A model generated the notes under the pieces. That model was not told where the DNA came from and ran no database searches. It saw nothing but the letters and a program-made list of their open reading frames with translations. 64,000 bases of DNA from Nocardioides lianchengensis (lineage in GTDB: Bacteria > Actinomycetota > Actinomycetes > Propionibacteriales > Nocardioidaceae). Location: assembly GCF_900101465.1 (NCBI RefSeq), contig NZ_FMZM01000012.1, positions 1 to 64,000 on the forward strand. The letters are read 5' to 3'. A program made the translations under genes and the position numbers. Positions 50,692 to 58,775 of the stretch are shown here, in pieces; within the stretch, counting starts at the first letter, position 1; every line of letters starts with the position of its first letter.

Positions 50692-53394
50692 ATGGCAGAG
50701 ATTGCCTCCGCACTCGTCTCACTCATCCCGTCAGCACGGGGCTTCGGCCCCAAGATGGAACGCGAGATCGGCGGCGAGACCAAGACCGCCGGCAAGAAGC
50801 TCGGCATCGGCTTCGGTAAGACCTTCGCCGCAGCCGGCGGACTTCTGGCGGCTGCCGGCATTGGCTCCTTCCTGAAGGACTCGATCGGCGAGGCGCGCGA
50901 GGCTCAGAAGGTCGGCGCGCTCACCGAGTCGATCATCAAGTCGACCGGCGGGGCTGCGAAGATCAGCGCCGCCCAGGTCGGCGAGCTCGCGGGTGCGATC
51001 AGCGCCAAGACGGGTGTTGACGACGAAGCGATCCAGTCCGGCGCGAACCTACTGCTGACGTTCAAGAACGTCCGCAACGAGGTCGGCGAGGGCAGCAAGA
51101 TCTTCAACCGCGCCACCCGCGCAGCATCCGACCTCTCGGCGGCTGGGTTCGGCGACCTGAATGGCGCCAGCAAGCAGCTCGGCAAGGCGCTCAATGACCC
51201 CTTGAAGGGCATCACTGCTCTCTCTCGGTCGGGCGTTACCTTCACCGAGCAGCAGAAGGAGCAGATCAAGACCCTCGTCGAGTCCGGCGACACCTTGAAG
51301 GCCCAGAAGATCATCCTCGGCGAGGTCGAGTCGCAGGTCGGCGGCGCTGCTGCAGCGTCTGCGACGGCCGGCGAGAAGGCTGGGGTCGCGTTCGGCAACC
51401 TGAAGGAGCAGCTCGGCACTGCGCTCCTCCCTGCCGTCGATGCGGTCGCGAATGCCTTCCTAGGCTTCGCGCCTGCTCTTTCGCGCGGAATTGAGCAGAT
51501 TGGGCCGTTGTTCAAGAGTCTTACTCGTTCGGCGATGCCCTTGATTGCGGCCTTGCGAGACAGTCTTCAGCCAGCCATCGAACAGGTCTTCGGCTTCTTC
51601 CGCGCAAACCCGAAGGTCTTGGCTGTGGTGGCTGGCGGGCTGCTCGCGCTGGTGTCTCCGGTGGCCGCCGTGGCGGTCGGGCTCGCTCTGCTGTACGCAA
51701 AGTCCGAGACCTTTCGGGAGGTCTTCGCCAAGGTCATCTCTGGCCTGCAGGCCTTCGGCACTCAGGCCGCTCCAGCTGTTGGCAAGTTCCTGACGGGATT
51801 GAAGGACGCGCTTCTGCCCGTCCTGCGCACTGTTGGAACGACCTTCCAGTCGGTCATTCTGCCGGCGATCGTCTCATTCGCCGCCTACGTGACGTCCTCC
51901 CTACTGCCGGTCATGGCCCAGGTCTGGCAGGTCATCTCCAGCCGCGTACTGCCGATTGCGTCGTCGTTGGCCCAATTCTTCGTCGGCACTCTGGTTCCGG
52001 CCGTAGCTCGCATCGCGGGAGCGGTCGCCAGCAACCTGAAGCCGGTGTTTGACCAGCTGGTCGCGACGTTCCAGGCGAAGGTTCTGCCGGCCATCAGCAA
52101 GCTCCTGGCAACCTTCCAGAAGTACCAGCCGACCATCCAGAAGGTCATCGGCGTAGTTGTTCGCGTCATCGGCAAGGTGCTCGAGTTCGCCGCAGCGATC
52201 CTCGGCAAGGTCCTCCCCCCGGCCATCCGCTTCGCCGGGTTCCTGAGCGGCACGATCATCAGCGCTGTAGCCGGCGCCATCAGCGTCATCGCCAAGATCA
52301 TCAGCACCGTCATCAACTTCGGGAAGACCGTCATCGACGGCGCCCGCAGGGTCGGCGAGTTCGCCAAGCGAGTAGGAAGCGGCGTCGAGAAGGTCGTCAG
52401 GTTCTTCATCGACCTTCCCGGCAAGGTGCTGAGGGCCATCGGCGAGCTCGCGACCAAGCTCTACAACGCCGGCACCGAGTTGATGTCCAAGCTCGCGCAG
52501 GGCATCAAGGACAAGGTCGAGGACGTTCTGAAGCCCGTCAGAGACGTGGCCGGCAAGATCAAGGACCTGTTCCCCGGCTCGCCTGTCAAGGAAGGGCCCC
52601 TTCGCTCGTTCAACGGCGGTCACGCTGGCCGCGAGCTGATGAACATGCTCGCGCGCGGCATCAGCTCGGGGGCGAATGTCGTAGCGCGAGAGTCGACGAA
52701 GGTCGCCGCTTCGATCCGCCGACTGTTGAGCAAGGGTGCGGACAGGGGCTTCATCAAGAAGCTGTCGGACGACCTGGTCATCGACTGGGCCAAGGTCGTT
52801 GGCCTGAAGGGCAAGAAGGCTGACAAGGCGTTCGACCAGATCCGCGATCGCCTCGAGCGGGCACTTGGTCGCCTGAAGGACTCTCTACAGAGAAAGATCG
52901 ACTCGGTCCAGAAGACGCTCGATGACATGACATCGTTCGCGGCGTCGGTGTCGTCGGCTTTCAAGGTCGACCTGTTCTCAGGTTCACTCACAGACCTCTT
53001 CCGCAACGGTTTCGCGAACAACGCGACCCTGAAGGCCGTCATTGCTGGCTTCAAGAAGCTGGTGGGTGCCGGCTACGACAAGGGCTTTCTGTCTCAGTTG
53101 ATCCAGTCGGGCAATGGGGCTCTGATCATCGAGCTCGCGAATGCCGACCCGAAGACCGTCGCGCAGGCCCAGGATGTCTTCGGGCAGCAGAGCCAGTTGA
53201 CGAGTCAATTGGGCACGTTCGCCGCCGAGTTCAACTCTGGCCGCTCCTTCAAGGGCGTCGAGGACCGGCTGGACACGCTCAACGCACAGATGCGTGACCT
53301 GCCCAAGAACATCGGCCAGGTGGTCGGCAAGTCGCTCCGCAATGAGGTCGTCAAGGGCAAGCGCAACCAGCGGAAGGGGGGCAAGGCAGCGTGA
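50692..53394 (+). CDS. Phage tail tape-measure protein
   Basis: A 900-residue protein typical of tape-measure proteins: an N-terminal MAEIASALVSLIPSARGFGP start, long amphipathic helices, hydrophobic blocks (AVVAGGLLALVSPVAAVAVGLALL; FLSGTIISAVAGAISVIAKI), the common ASAAGEKAGVAF-like segment (SATAGEKAGVAFGNLKEQLG), and the PGSPVKEGPLRSFNGGHAGREL motif. By the family rule of about 0.15 nm per residue it would set a tail of about 135 nm. It is the only recognisable virion gene in the element. GGAAGG lies about ten bases before the ATG. Confidence 0.88.
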   Translation: MAEIASALVSLIPSARGFGPKMEREIGGETKTAGKKLGIGFGKTFAAAGGLLAAAGIGSFLKDSIGEAREAQKVGALTESIIKSTGGAAKISAAQVGELAGAISAKTGVDDEAIQSGANLLLTFKNVRNEVGEGSKIFNRATRAASDLSAAGFGDLNGASKQLGKALNDPLKGITALSRSGVTFTEQQKEQIKTLVESGDTLKAQKIILGEVESQVGGAAAASATAGEKAGVAFGNLKEQLGTALLPAVDAVANAFLGFAPALSRGIEQIGPLFKSLTRSAMPLIAALRDSLQPAIEQVFGFFRANPKVLAVVAGGLLALVSPVAAVAVGLALLYAKSETFREVFAKVISGLQAFGTQAAPAVGKFLTGLKDALLPVLRTVGTTFQSVILPAIVSFAAYVTSSLLPVMAQVWQVISSRVLPIASSLAQFFVGTLVPAVARIAGAVASNLKPVFDQLVATFQAKVLPAISKLLATFQKYQPTIQKVIGVVVRVIGKVLEFAAAILGKVLPPAIRFAGFLSGTIISAVAGAISVIAKIISTVINFGKTVIDGARRVGEFAKRVGSGVEKVVRFFIDLPGKVLRAIGELATKLYNAGTELMSKLAQGIKDKVEDVLKPVRDVAGKIKDLFPGSPVKEGPLRSFNGGHAGRELMNMLARGISSGANVVARESTKVAASIRRLLSKGADRGFIKKLSDDLVIDWAKVVGLKGKKADKAFDQIRDRLERALGRLKDSLQRKIDSVQKTLDDMTSFAASVSSAFKVDLFSGSLTDLFRNGFANNATLKAVIAGFKKLVGAGYDKGFLSQLIQSGNGALIIELANADPKTVAQAQDVFGQQSQLTSQLGTFAAEFNSGRSFKGVEDRLDTLNAQMRDLPKNIGQVVGKSLRNEVVKGKRNQRKGGKAA

Positions 53395-54104
53395 TTGCGA
53401 GGAAGCCTGCGAAGGTCGGTAAAGGGCGACATCATGGTCGGATGCGACGCGGCAGCGAGATGATCTTCTACCTGCTCGTCCCCTTGGTGGTCGGCTTCGT
53501 GTTTATTCTAGGGCTAGCACTGGGATGGATCGCAGGAGCGGACGCCGGATCGTTCGCGGATTGGCTAGCCGCTGTCTCGACCCTGGCGGCCTTCGCAGCA
53601 GCGGTCATTGCAGCTCGGTACGCCCATCGCGTGTGGCAACTGGAATTCGCCCGCGACGAACGATGGATCGCGCAGCAGCGCAGCGCGCAGGCATCACTAA
53701 TTGCCGCATGGCCGGGGAGCGCAAGCTTCGGGCAGGGCCCCTGGATCGAACGCAGCGGCACCAGGGCCATAACTGGCATGGAGCACGTCCAGGTCTTCGT
53801 CCGTAACGCCTCACAGGTTCCCGTAACACGTGTGGAGGTGGAAGTGGTCATGATGCTCTCAAAGCCGTCGGGACCCCCGTTGCTGGTCGAGTTTGGGAGT
53901 GACGAGGTAGCGCGTGTGCTCGAACCCAAAGATCAGGCGCAGGCCCACTGGATCGAGGCGACCCACGGGAACCCGATCAACCTGGACACTCTGGTTCCGG
54001 GGGTTGAGGAGCACGACTATTGGTTCGAGGTCACCCTGACCTTCAAGGACTCTGGTGGTCAGAACTGGGTTCGCCTCCCCGACGGACAGCTTGTCCTCGC
54101 ATGA
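53391..54104 (+). CDS. Membrane protein following the tape-measure gene
   Basis: Up to 237 residues from a GTG that overlaps the tape-measure stop (GTGA); ATG 53442 or 53460 are other starts. Two helices near the N-terminus (FYLLVPLVVGFVFILGLALG; WLAAVSTLAAFAAAVIAARY) are followed by a soluble beta-rich domain (VQVFVRNASQVPVTRVEVEV). Unlike the distal tail protein normally found here. Function unknown. Confidence 0.68.
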   Translation: MIARKPAKVGKGRHHGRMRRGSEMIFYLLVPLVVGFVFILGLALGWIAGADAGSFADWLAAVSTLAAFAAAVIAARYAHRVWQLEFARDERWIAQQRSAQASLIAAWPGSASFGQGPWIERSGTRAITGMEHVQVFVRNASQVPVTRVEVEVVMMLSKPSGPPLLVEFGSDEVARVLEPKDQAQAHWIEATHGNPINLDTLVPGVEEHDYWFEVTLTFKDSGGQNWVRLPDGQLVLA

Positions 54105-54112
54105 CTTAGCGA

Positions 54113-54135
54113 TCGAACAAGTGTTCGACTAGCAT
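54113..54135 (+). promoter_or_regulatory. Perfect SOS box with adjoining -10 element
   Basis: TCGAAC-AAGT-GTTCGA (54113-54128) matches all 12 fixed bases of the actinobacterial LexA box. One base later is the -10 hexamer TAGCAT (54130-54135), and six bases after that the ATG at 54142. LexA would cover the -35 region. Confidence 0.85.
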
Positions 54136-54141
54136 CGGGCC

Positions 54142-54300
54142 ATGCTCATGCGTGCGACGACCCGCCCCATCGACGACTCGAACGAATCCGGCACGGTCTA
54201 CGACGTCGAGCGCCCCGACTACGACGCCTGCATCGCCGTCGTCCGCGCCGAGGTCCCCGCGGGCCACCGACTCCTCAGCGTCCAGGTCGACCGGGACTGA
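54142..54300 (+). CDS. SOS-controlled small protein
   Basis: A 52-residue protein (MLMRATTRPIDDSNESGTVY at the start, AEVPAGHRLLSVQVDRD at the end), acidic with a basic start. The mRNA should be leaderless from ATG 54142; ATG 54148 is a second possible start. It shares an operon with the next gene, two bases apart. No family recognised. Strong placement under LexA makes it a candidate inducer of the element's response to DNA damage, for example an antirepressor. Confidence 0.68.
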   Translation: MLMRATTRPIDDSNESGTVYDVERPDYDACIAVVRAEVPAGHRLLSVQVDRD

Positions 54301-54302
54301 CG

Positions 54303-54707
54303 ATGCCGCGCCGCCACCCCGACCCGGACGGCATCACCAAGGCGCGGCTAAACGGGACAGCCACCCGCCATGTGCACTGGAACTCGCCGGTCGACGTCGC
54401 TGTGGCCGAGCTCCTCGAGATCGCCACCGAGCGGTCCAAGGGGTGTGCGTCGGTCCTCCGCGTTGACCTTCTCTCGGAGGTCGCTGGCTCGATGCTCGGC
54501 GCCTGGCAGGCTGACCCGATTAGGGCGTGGGCCGGCGAAGCTGCATCGAGGCTCTTGGTCGCGGCGGCCGGCGGCATCGATGCGGAGGTGGGCCAAGCCG
54601 CCGCGGCGGGAGGTCGTCGGGCGGATGGGCGGGCCTCAGCAGTAGGTACGGGTGGTACAGCCGCGGCTGCACCACCCGTTTCACCTGAAGTGGGCGGCTA
54701 CCACTAA
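54303..54707 (+). CDS. Second gene of the SOS-controlled unit, unknown
   Basis: A 134-residue protein that starts two bases after the stop of the SOS-controlled small gene. The first 95 residues look folded and helical (SPVDVAVAELLEIATERSKG, SEVAGSMLGAWQADPIRAW); the last 40 are Ala/Gly-rich. The HW-N start region (RHVHWNSPVDVAVAELLEIA) is common in small phage proteins of actinobacteria but has no assigned role. Confidence 0.62.
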   Translation: MPRRHPDPDGITKARLNGTATRHVHWNSPVDVAVAELLEIATERSKGCASVLRVDLLSEVAGSMLGAWQADPIRAWAGEAASRLLVAAAGGIDAEVGQAAAAGGRRADGRASAVGTGGTAAAAPPVSPEVGGYH

Positions 54708-54714
54708 CGCGATC

Positions 54715-55170
54715 TCAGAGACCGTTCTGGTCGGCGCCGTACTCAGCCTGCTTCTGGCTAAACCCCTCGAAGACCAGCTGGTCGATCAGGCCCGAGCGAG
54801 AGAAGGAACTCATCGACAGGTAGTTCTCGCCGGACGCCGCAGCCTGCTTCTTCCAGTTGGCCTTCTGAGCATCGACGCCGTACTTGGCGTCGGCGGCCGA
54901 GTAGCCCTCGAACTTCAGTTGCTTGATGAGACCAGAGCGCGAGAACGCGGACAGGTCGAGATAACTCTCGGCAGCTCGGCGCGCGTTCTCCTGCCCCTTG
55001 GTCTCCTTGGGCTTATCGCTCTTCTTCTTCTCCTTGGCCGGCTTCTCGGCCTTGGTGTTCACCTCGGCACTGTCGGCAGCGGTCGCGCTGTCGTCCTCAG
55101 GGATCTCGCAGGCAGTGACGCCAAGGGACAGGGTGGTTGCGAGCGCCAGGGCTCCGAACGTCGTTCTCAT
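54715..55170 (-). CDS. ltp: Ltp-family lipoprotein (superinfection exclusion type)
   Basis: A 151-residue lipoprotein. The signal peptide ends in VTAC (Cys21), then a charged Lys/Glu linker and two repeats of the Ltp family: YLDLSAFSRSGLIKQLKFEG and YLSMSSFSRSGLIDQLVFEG, each followed by a conserved A-x-Y-G-x-D. In Streptococcus thermophilus phage TP-J34, Ltp sits on the cell surface and blocks DNA entry of other phages by acting on their tape-measure protein. This gene probably protects the host cell carrying the element. It is read opposite to its neighbours. Confidence 0.85.
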   Translation of the reverse strand: MRTTFGALALATTLSLGVTACEIPEDDSATAADSAEVNTKAEKPAKEKKKSDKPKETKGQENARRAAESYLDLSAFSRSGLIKQLKFEGYSAADAKYGVDAQKANWKKQAAASGENYLSMSSFSRSGLIDQLVFEGFSQKQAEYGADQNGL

Positions 55171-55292
55171 GAGCGAGACGGTAGGGGCGTGAGGAATTCC
55201 TTGACGGCGGTTCAGATGAAACTGGTTCTACTGGGTGAGACGAACCACCCGATAGGAGGATGGCGGTTCATTCGTCTGGGCATGATCGCGCC

Positions 55293-55829
55293 GTGAGCGA
55301 CGACTCGGACTGGCTGACCTGGCCGCAAGCCGCGGAGCTCGTCGGCTGCCCTGTCCCCACCGTCGAGCACTACGCGCGGTCCGGCCGGATCGTCCGCCGG
55401 TCCGGCCAGGGGCGCCACGACGGCAGCCTCCAGCGACCTTCGGTCGAGGAGTTCGCCGTCTGGTGGCGTGAAAGGACCGAGGGGCTAGAGCGGCGCCGGC
55501 AGCAGCGCGAGGACCGGCGCATCCGCCCTCCCGAGCCCGAAGGCTGGATCCAAGCAACCGAAGCTGCCGAACGGCTCGGGTACGCGCACTCGGACCACGT
55601 CGTCTACCTCGCGCGGCAGGGCCGACTGGAGGCCCGCCAGGCGTCGCTCTCCCGGGCGTCGGTCGAGCGGTTTGGGCGGACCTTCGCCGCGCGACGCCGG
55701 TCTGGTACGGCCAGGAATGTCGGCGGGCTAGTGCACAGTTATGCCATCATCCCGATCGAGGAGGAGGTGTCCAAGAATGACGACGTGGCAACAGCCCATG
55801 GGTGGCGCGCAGAAGATGACCGCCGATGA
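55293..55829 (+). CDS. Protein with two helix-turn-helix segments
   Basis: About 178 residues. Two similar winged-helix segments are visible: DWLTWPQAAELVGCPVPTVE and GWIQATEAAERLGYAHSDHV, each with a following basic wing. Duplicated MerR/excisionase-type DNA-binding units suggest a regulator. The start is uncertain: GTG 55293 or ATG 55260 (the latter abuts AGGAGG without spacing). Its end overlaps the next gene by 53 bases. Confidence 0.65.
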   Translation: MSDDSDWLTWPQAAELVGCPVPTVEHYARSGRIVRRSGQGRHDGSLQRPSVEEFAVWWRERTEGLERRRQQREDRRIRPPEPEGWIQATEAAERLGYAHSDHVVYLARQGRLEARQASLSRASVERFGRTFAARRRSGTARNVGGLVHSYAIIPIEEEVSKNDDVATAHGWRAEDDRR

Positions 55830-55971
55830 CGCCAAGGTAGCGCTCACGCGAGCAGTCTCCGGCTCCGGCTTCAGCTTGCAGGAGTTGCGACAGCAGGCGC
55901 GGAGCGGCCAGTTCGAGACGTTGCGCGCGCGACTGGCATGGATCGCCGTTAGGGCAATTGAGGGCAAATGA
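55777..55971 (+). CDS. Small helical protein, first of a two-gene pair
   Basis: A 64-residue protein (MTADDAKVALTRAVSGSGFS ... GQFETLRARLAWIAVRAIEG). A strong GGAGG lies nine bases before ATG 55777, which supports this start although it overlaps the upstream gene. It overlaps the next gene by 14 bases. The pair could be a toxin-antitoxin-like or regulator-sensor module; no family recognised. Confidence 0.6.
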   Translation: MTTWQQPMGGAQKMTADDAKVALTRAVSGSGFSLQELRQQARSGQFETLRARLAWIAVRAIEGK

Positions 55972-56599
55972 GGTACTCGGGGAGGCTCGCGGCTTCGCGG
56001 ACATTCTCACGAGCGTTCTGAACTCCACAATCGCGACTGGCGTCCGGCTGTCTACGGTCGAAACAAGCCGCGGGGAGGTCCTGATTGGCTGTGGTGTGAC
56101 CAAGCAGGACGTCACAGCTCGAGCCTTCCGCCTGAACCGCGGTGCGGACGGGCAAACGATCTGGATGCTTGTCTCCTATCGTCTTGCGCCAGACGAGGAA
56201 CATGAATACCTCCAGGTCAACTCGTCGGTCATCGCGCTAACGGCGGATGAAGGCGGAGCCAGTGAGCTTCTGCACTTCGACTACGAGCGTGACAAGGCAG
56301 ATAACTATCCCGAGGCACATCTCCAAGTCGTTGCGACGAGTCCCGCGTGGGAGGCCGTCTCTCCAAACCGCTCGCTTGGGCGCCTGCACTTGCCGGTGGG
56401 GGGCCGCCGCTTCCGGTTCACGCTGGAGGATGTCGCTGAGTTTCTCCTCCGAGAGGAGTTCGTGACCCCATCCTCGGGAGCATCAAGTGTCATTGACCAA
56501 CATCGCGCTGAGTTCGAGCGGAACCAACTTTGTGCAGCTATCAGGAGGGATCCTGAGACTGCACGGGAGTTCCTCAACTCCCTCGAGTCTGGTGGCTAG
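55958..56599 (+). CDS. Unknown protein, second of a two-gene pair
   Basis: A 213-residue protein. The only suitable start is TTG 55958. It has a beta-rich first half (ILTSVLNSTIATGVRLSTVE; WMLVSYRLAPDEEHEYLQV), then HFDYERDKADNYPEAHLQV and SLGRLHLPVGGRRFRFTLED, a pattern seen in uncharacterised accessory proteins of actinobacteria that follow a small helical partner. It is the last rightward gene of the element and converges on the DGQHR protein. Confidence 0.6.
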   Translation: MRANEVLGEARGFADILTSVLNSTIATGVRLSTVETSRGEVLIGCGVTKQDVTARAFRLNRGADGQTIWMLVSYRLAPDEEHEYLQVNSSVIALTADEGGASELLHFDYERDKADNYPEAHLQVVATSPAWEAVSPNRSLGRLHLPVGGRRFRFTLEDVAEFLLREEFVTPSSGASSVIDQHRAEFERNQLCAAIRRDPETAREFLNSLESGG

Positions 56600-56605
56600 G
56601 AGTCG

Positions 56606-57436
56606 TCATTTGGGCAGCGGGAAGTTCTCGTTAGTCAGCCCGCCGGCCGGCAGCTGCAGTTTCGCCCGCGCCTGCCCGGACCTGTGCGCGTTCCAGGCTC
56701 GGATGGTAAGCGCTAGCCCGACGGTCTCGTTGATCCGCCCGCCGCGCACGCGCAGACGGGTGATCCGGTCGCGCAGGTGCTTGATCGGGTCCTGAGCCCC
56801 GAGGTTCTCGCCGTCAGAGACGCGGGTGAGGAACCAGGTGGCCTGCTCGGCGTCGAGCTTCGCCATGAGGAAGTGGCAGAGCCCGTAGACCGACGCCGGC
56901 AGGGACTCACGTGACGCGAGACGGGCGGCGAGTTCAGCCGACGTCCTGACCTCGGGATGCCGCTCGATGAAGTCGGACATCTCCGTCGGGGTCGGCTTGA
57001 TCGCGCCGGTGTTCGTCCGCATCCCGCGCTCCCACATCACAGCCCGACGGCACACGGCGGCCAGGGTCGAGGTGTTGTCCTCGCCGGCCAGCTTCAGCGC
57101 GTCCGAGTAGGACCGCTTCGCGCCAGCGTCGACCGTCGGCATCACGTCCGAGGACATGCCGCGCACGACGATCATCGGGACCGTGGCGTCTGCCTGGATG
57201 ACCGCGGAGAGGCGGTGCTGGCCGTCGAGGAGCCGGCCATGGACGTCGAGCTTGATCGTCTCCCCGTTCAAGGCCCAATTGCCGCTCTCCATGTCTCGGG
57301 CGTAAGAGTCGACCACCGGCCGGCGGAGGTTCCGGTTGTTCGGGTTCTTCTGCAGCCAGGACTCGGCGAGGGCGGGCGAGACCTCGACGATCTCGACGGT
57401 CGGAGGAGTTGTTACATGTTGTTCACGGGCGGCCAC
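56606..57436 (-). CDS. ParB-like / DGQHR-domain protein
   Basis: About 276 residues from GTG 57436, which has GGAG six bases upstream. The N-terminal domain resembles ParB/sulfiredoxin folds (RPVVDSYARDMESGNWALNG; GRLLDGQHRLSAVIQADATV), the rest is helical. Such DGQHR proteins are frequent in phages and mobile elements with unclear roles. A longer form from ATG 57589 would couple to the upstream recombinase (TGATG) but adds a Pro-rich tail and crosses a 9-bp hairpin (57528-57551). Confidence 0.72.
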   Translation of the reverse strand: MAAREQHVTTPPTVEIVEVSPALAESWLQKNPNNRNLRRPVVDSYARDMESGNWALNGETIKLDVHGRLLDGQHRLSAVIQADATVPMIVVRGMSSDVMPTVDAGAKRSYSDALKLAGEDNTSTLAAVCRRAVMWERGMRTNTGAIKPTPTEMSDFIERHPEVRTSAELAARLASRESLPASVYGLCHFLMAKLDAEQATWFLTRVSDGENLGAQDPIKHLRDRITRLRVRGGRINETVGLALTIRAWNAHRSGQARAKLQLPAGGLTNENFPLPK

Positions 57437-57588
57437 GAGGGGCTCCTGTCGGGTGCGGGTAGCGGGGTGGGTAGACGCCCGCGCCGGGGTTGCTGCGTAT
57501 CGCGGCGCGGGTGTCGGAACGTGGGGCCAGCCCGCCACGATGGGCGGGCTGCACGGTGGGGAGCGGCCAGGCGGGTAGATGACGTTCA

Positions 57589-58380
57589 TCAGGCAGCCCC
57601 ACCGAGCAGGTGGATCGCTGAGGTCTTCTCGTCCTCGTCGACTCCGAGGTAGTTCGCGGTCGTGGCGAGGTCCGCGTGCCGCATGAGCTCCTGCACGACG
57701 CGGAGGTTGACGCCCTGGCGCAGCAGCGAGGTGCCGAAGTAGTGCCGGGTGCGGTGGATCGACCCGGTCTCGATGCCGATCTCGCGGAAGTGACGGCGCA
57801 CGGTGTTGCCGATCATGCTGGCCGAGACGTACTCGCGTCGCTGGAAAGGCGAGGGGAACCAGTAGTCACGTCGGGGGTAGGTCTCCGCGAGCTCCCACAG
57901 CAGGGGGTGCGTCGGGATGCTTGCCTGCACCCCACCCTTGCCGAGCACGCTGATCGAGGTACGGGTGACGTGCTCCCCGCGGATCTTCGCGATCTCGTGA
58001 CACCTCAGCCCTGCGTAGGCGCCTAGCAGGAGCCATGCGCGCACGGTCGGGGTCGCCGACTCGATCGCCAGGTCCAGCTCGTCCGGTGTGAGCGGAGACG
58101 GCTTGGCGCGCGGTTGCGGTGCTCGGCGGATCCGTGTCATCGGGTTCTCGTCGACCGCCCCGATCTCGCTCAGCCAGGCATAGAGCGACCGCAGGTGGTT
58201 CTGGTACGTCTTGCGGCTCCAGCCCGTGTAGCCGGCCAGGAACTCCGCGACCACGTGACCCGGCACGACCCAGGTCCCCCAGAGGAGCAGGACTCGGGCG
58301 GCCAGGCACGTGCGGTCTCGGATGGTCTTCGCCGACTGGCCCTGCCCGAGGAGCCACAGGCGGTAGTCGTCGAGAGTCAT
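57589..58380 (-). CDS. Second tyrosine recombinase (XerC/D-like)
   Basis: A 263-residue recombinase without an arm-binding domain. SAM-like core-binding part (GWSRKTYQNHLRSLYAWLSE) and catalytic part with Arg in AGLRCHEIAKIRGEH, HRTRHYFGT, and MRHADLATTANYLGV (His and Tyr nucleophile). All catalytic residues look present. ATG 58380 overlaps the upstream gene (ATGA). It may resolve dimers or act on another site; it is far from both core repeats compared with int. Confidence 0.88.
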   Translation of the reverse strand: MTLDDYRLWLLGQGQSAKTIRDRTCLAARVLLLWGTWVVPGHVVAEFLAGYTGWSRKTYQNHLRSLYAWLSEIGAVDENPMTRIRRAPQPRAKPSPLTPDELDLAIESATPTVRAWLLLGAYAGLRCHEIAKIRGEHVTRTSISVLGKGGVQASIPTHPLLWELAETYPRRDYWFPSPFQRREYVSASMIGNTVRRHFREIGIETGSIHRTRHYFGTSLLRQGVNLRVVQELMRHADLATTANYLGVDEDEKTSAIHLLGGAA

Positions 58381-58775
58381 CGCAGATCCTCGCGGTCTGC
58401 GAGGTGGATGAGCTGTGCGGCCAAGGACCGCGCCTCATCGGTCGTGAGGTCCAACCTGACCGAGTTGTGCTTGCGCTTCCCGGCGGGGATGTTCTTCCCG
58501 CGGGTGATCGTGCGGAGCTCGAGGACCAAGGTGGTCATGAGGGGGCCGGCCTCCAGCCAAACTCTCCAGCCGCCCTGCCCCGGACGGAACAGCCTGCCCG
58601 TGAGGTAGTTGCGGATGTCGTCGACCTGTCCGCCCAGGTCAACGCTGAGGTGCGTGCGTGCCTGGTCCGGCTCGCAGCCCTCGCGGAGCGCCTGCCGGTG
58701 GCCCTTGATGCCGCTCTCGCACCAGGGCGGGCAGTGCACGTCGACTCCAGCGACCTCGCCGCGTCGCTTCGTCAT
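58377..58775 (-). CDS. Element protein with C-P-P-W-C motif
   Basis: A 132-residue protein starting at ATG 58775 in an ATGA overlap with the first operon gene. It has VDVHCPPWCESG near the start, a C-x3-C pair that could bind metal, and a folded remainder (GGWRVWLEAGPLMTTLVLEL; LTTDEARSLAAQLIHLAD). Proteins of this type are frequent in actinobacterial phages and integrative elements; function unknown. Confidence 0.65.
   Translation of the reverse strand: MTKRRGEVAGVDVHCPPWCESGIKGHRQALREGCEPDQARTHLSVDLGGQVDDIRNYLTGRLFRPGQGGWRVWLEAGPLMTTLVLELRTITRGKNIPAGKRKHNSVRLDLTTDEARSLAAQLIHLADREDLR

Noticed and set aside
57437..57589. Extension of the DGQHR protein to ATG 57589 (MNVIYPPGR start)
   Set aside because: The added 51 residues are Pro-rich, cross a perfect 9-bp hairpin, and a better start with GGAG lies at 57436. 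The start recalls radical-SAM spore-lyase relatives, but the cysteine cluster is missing.
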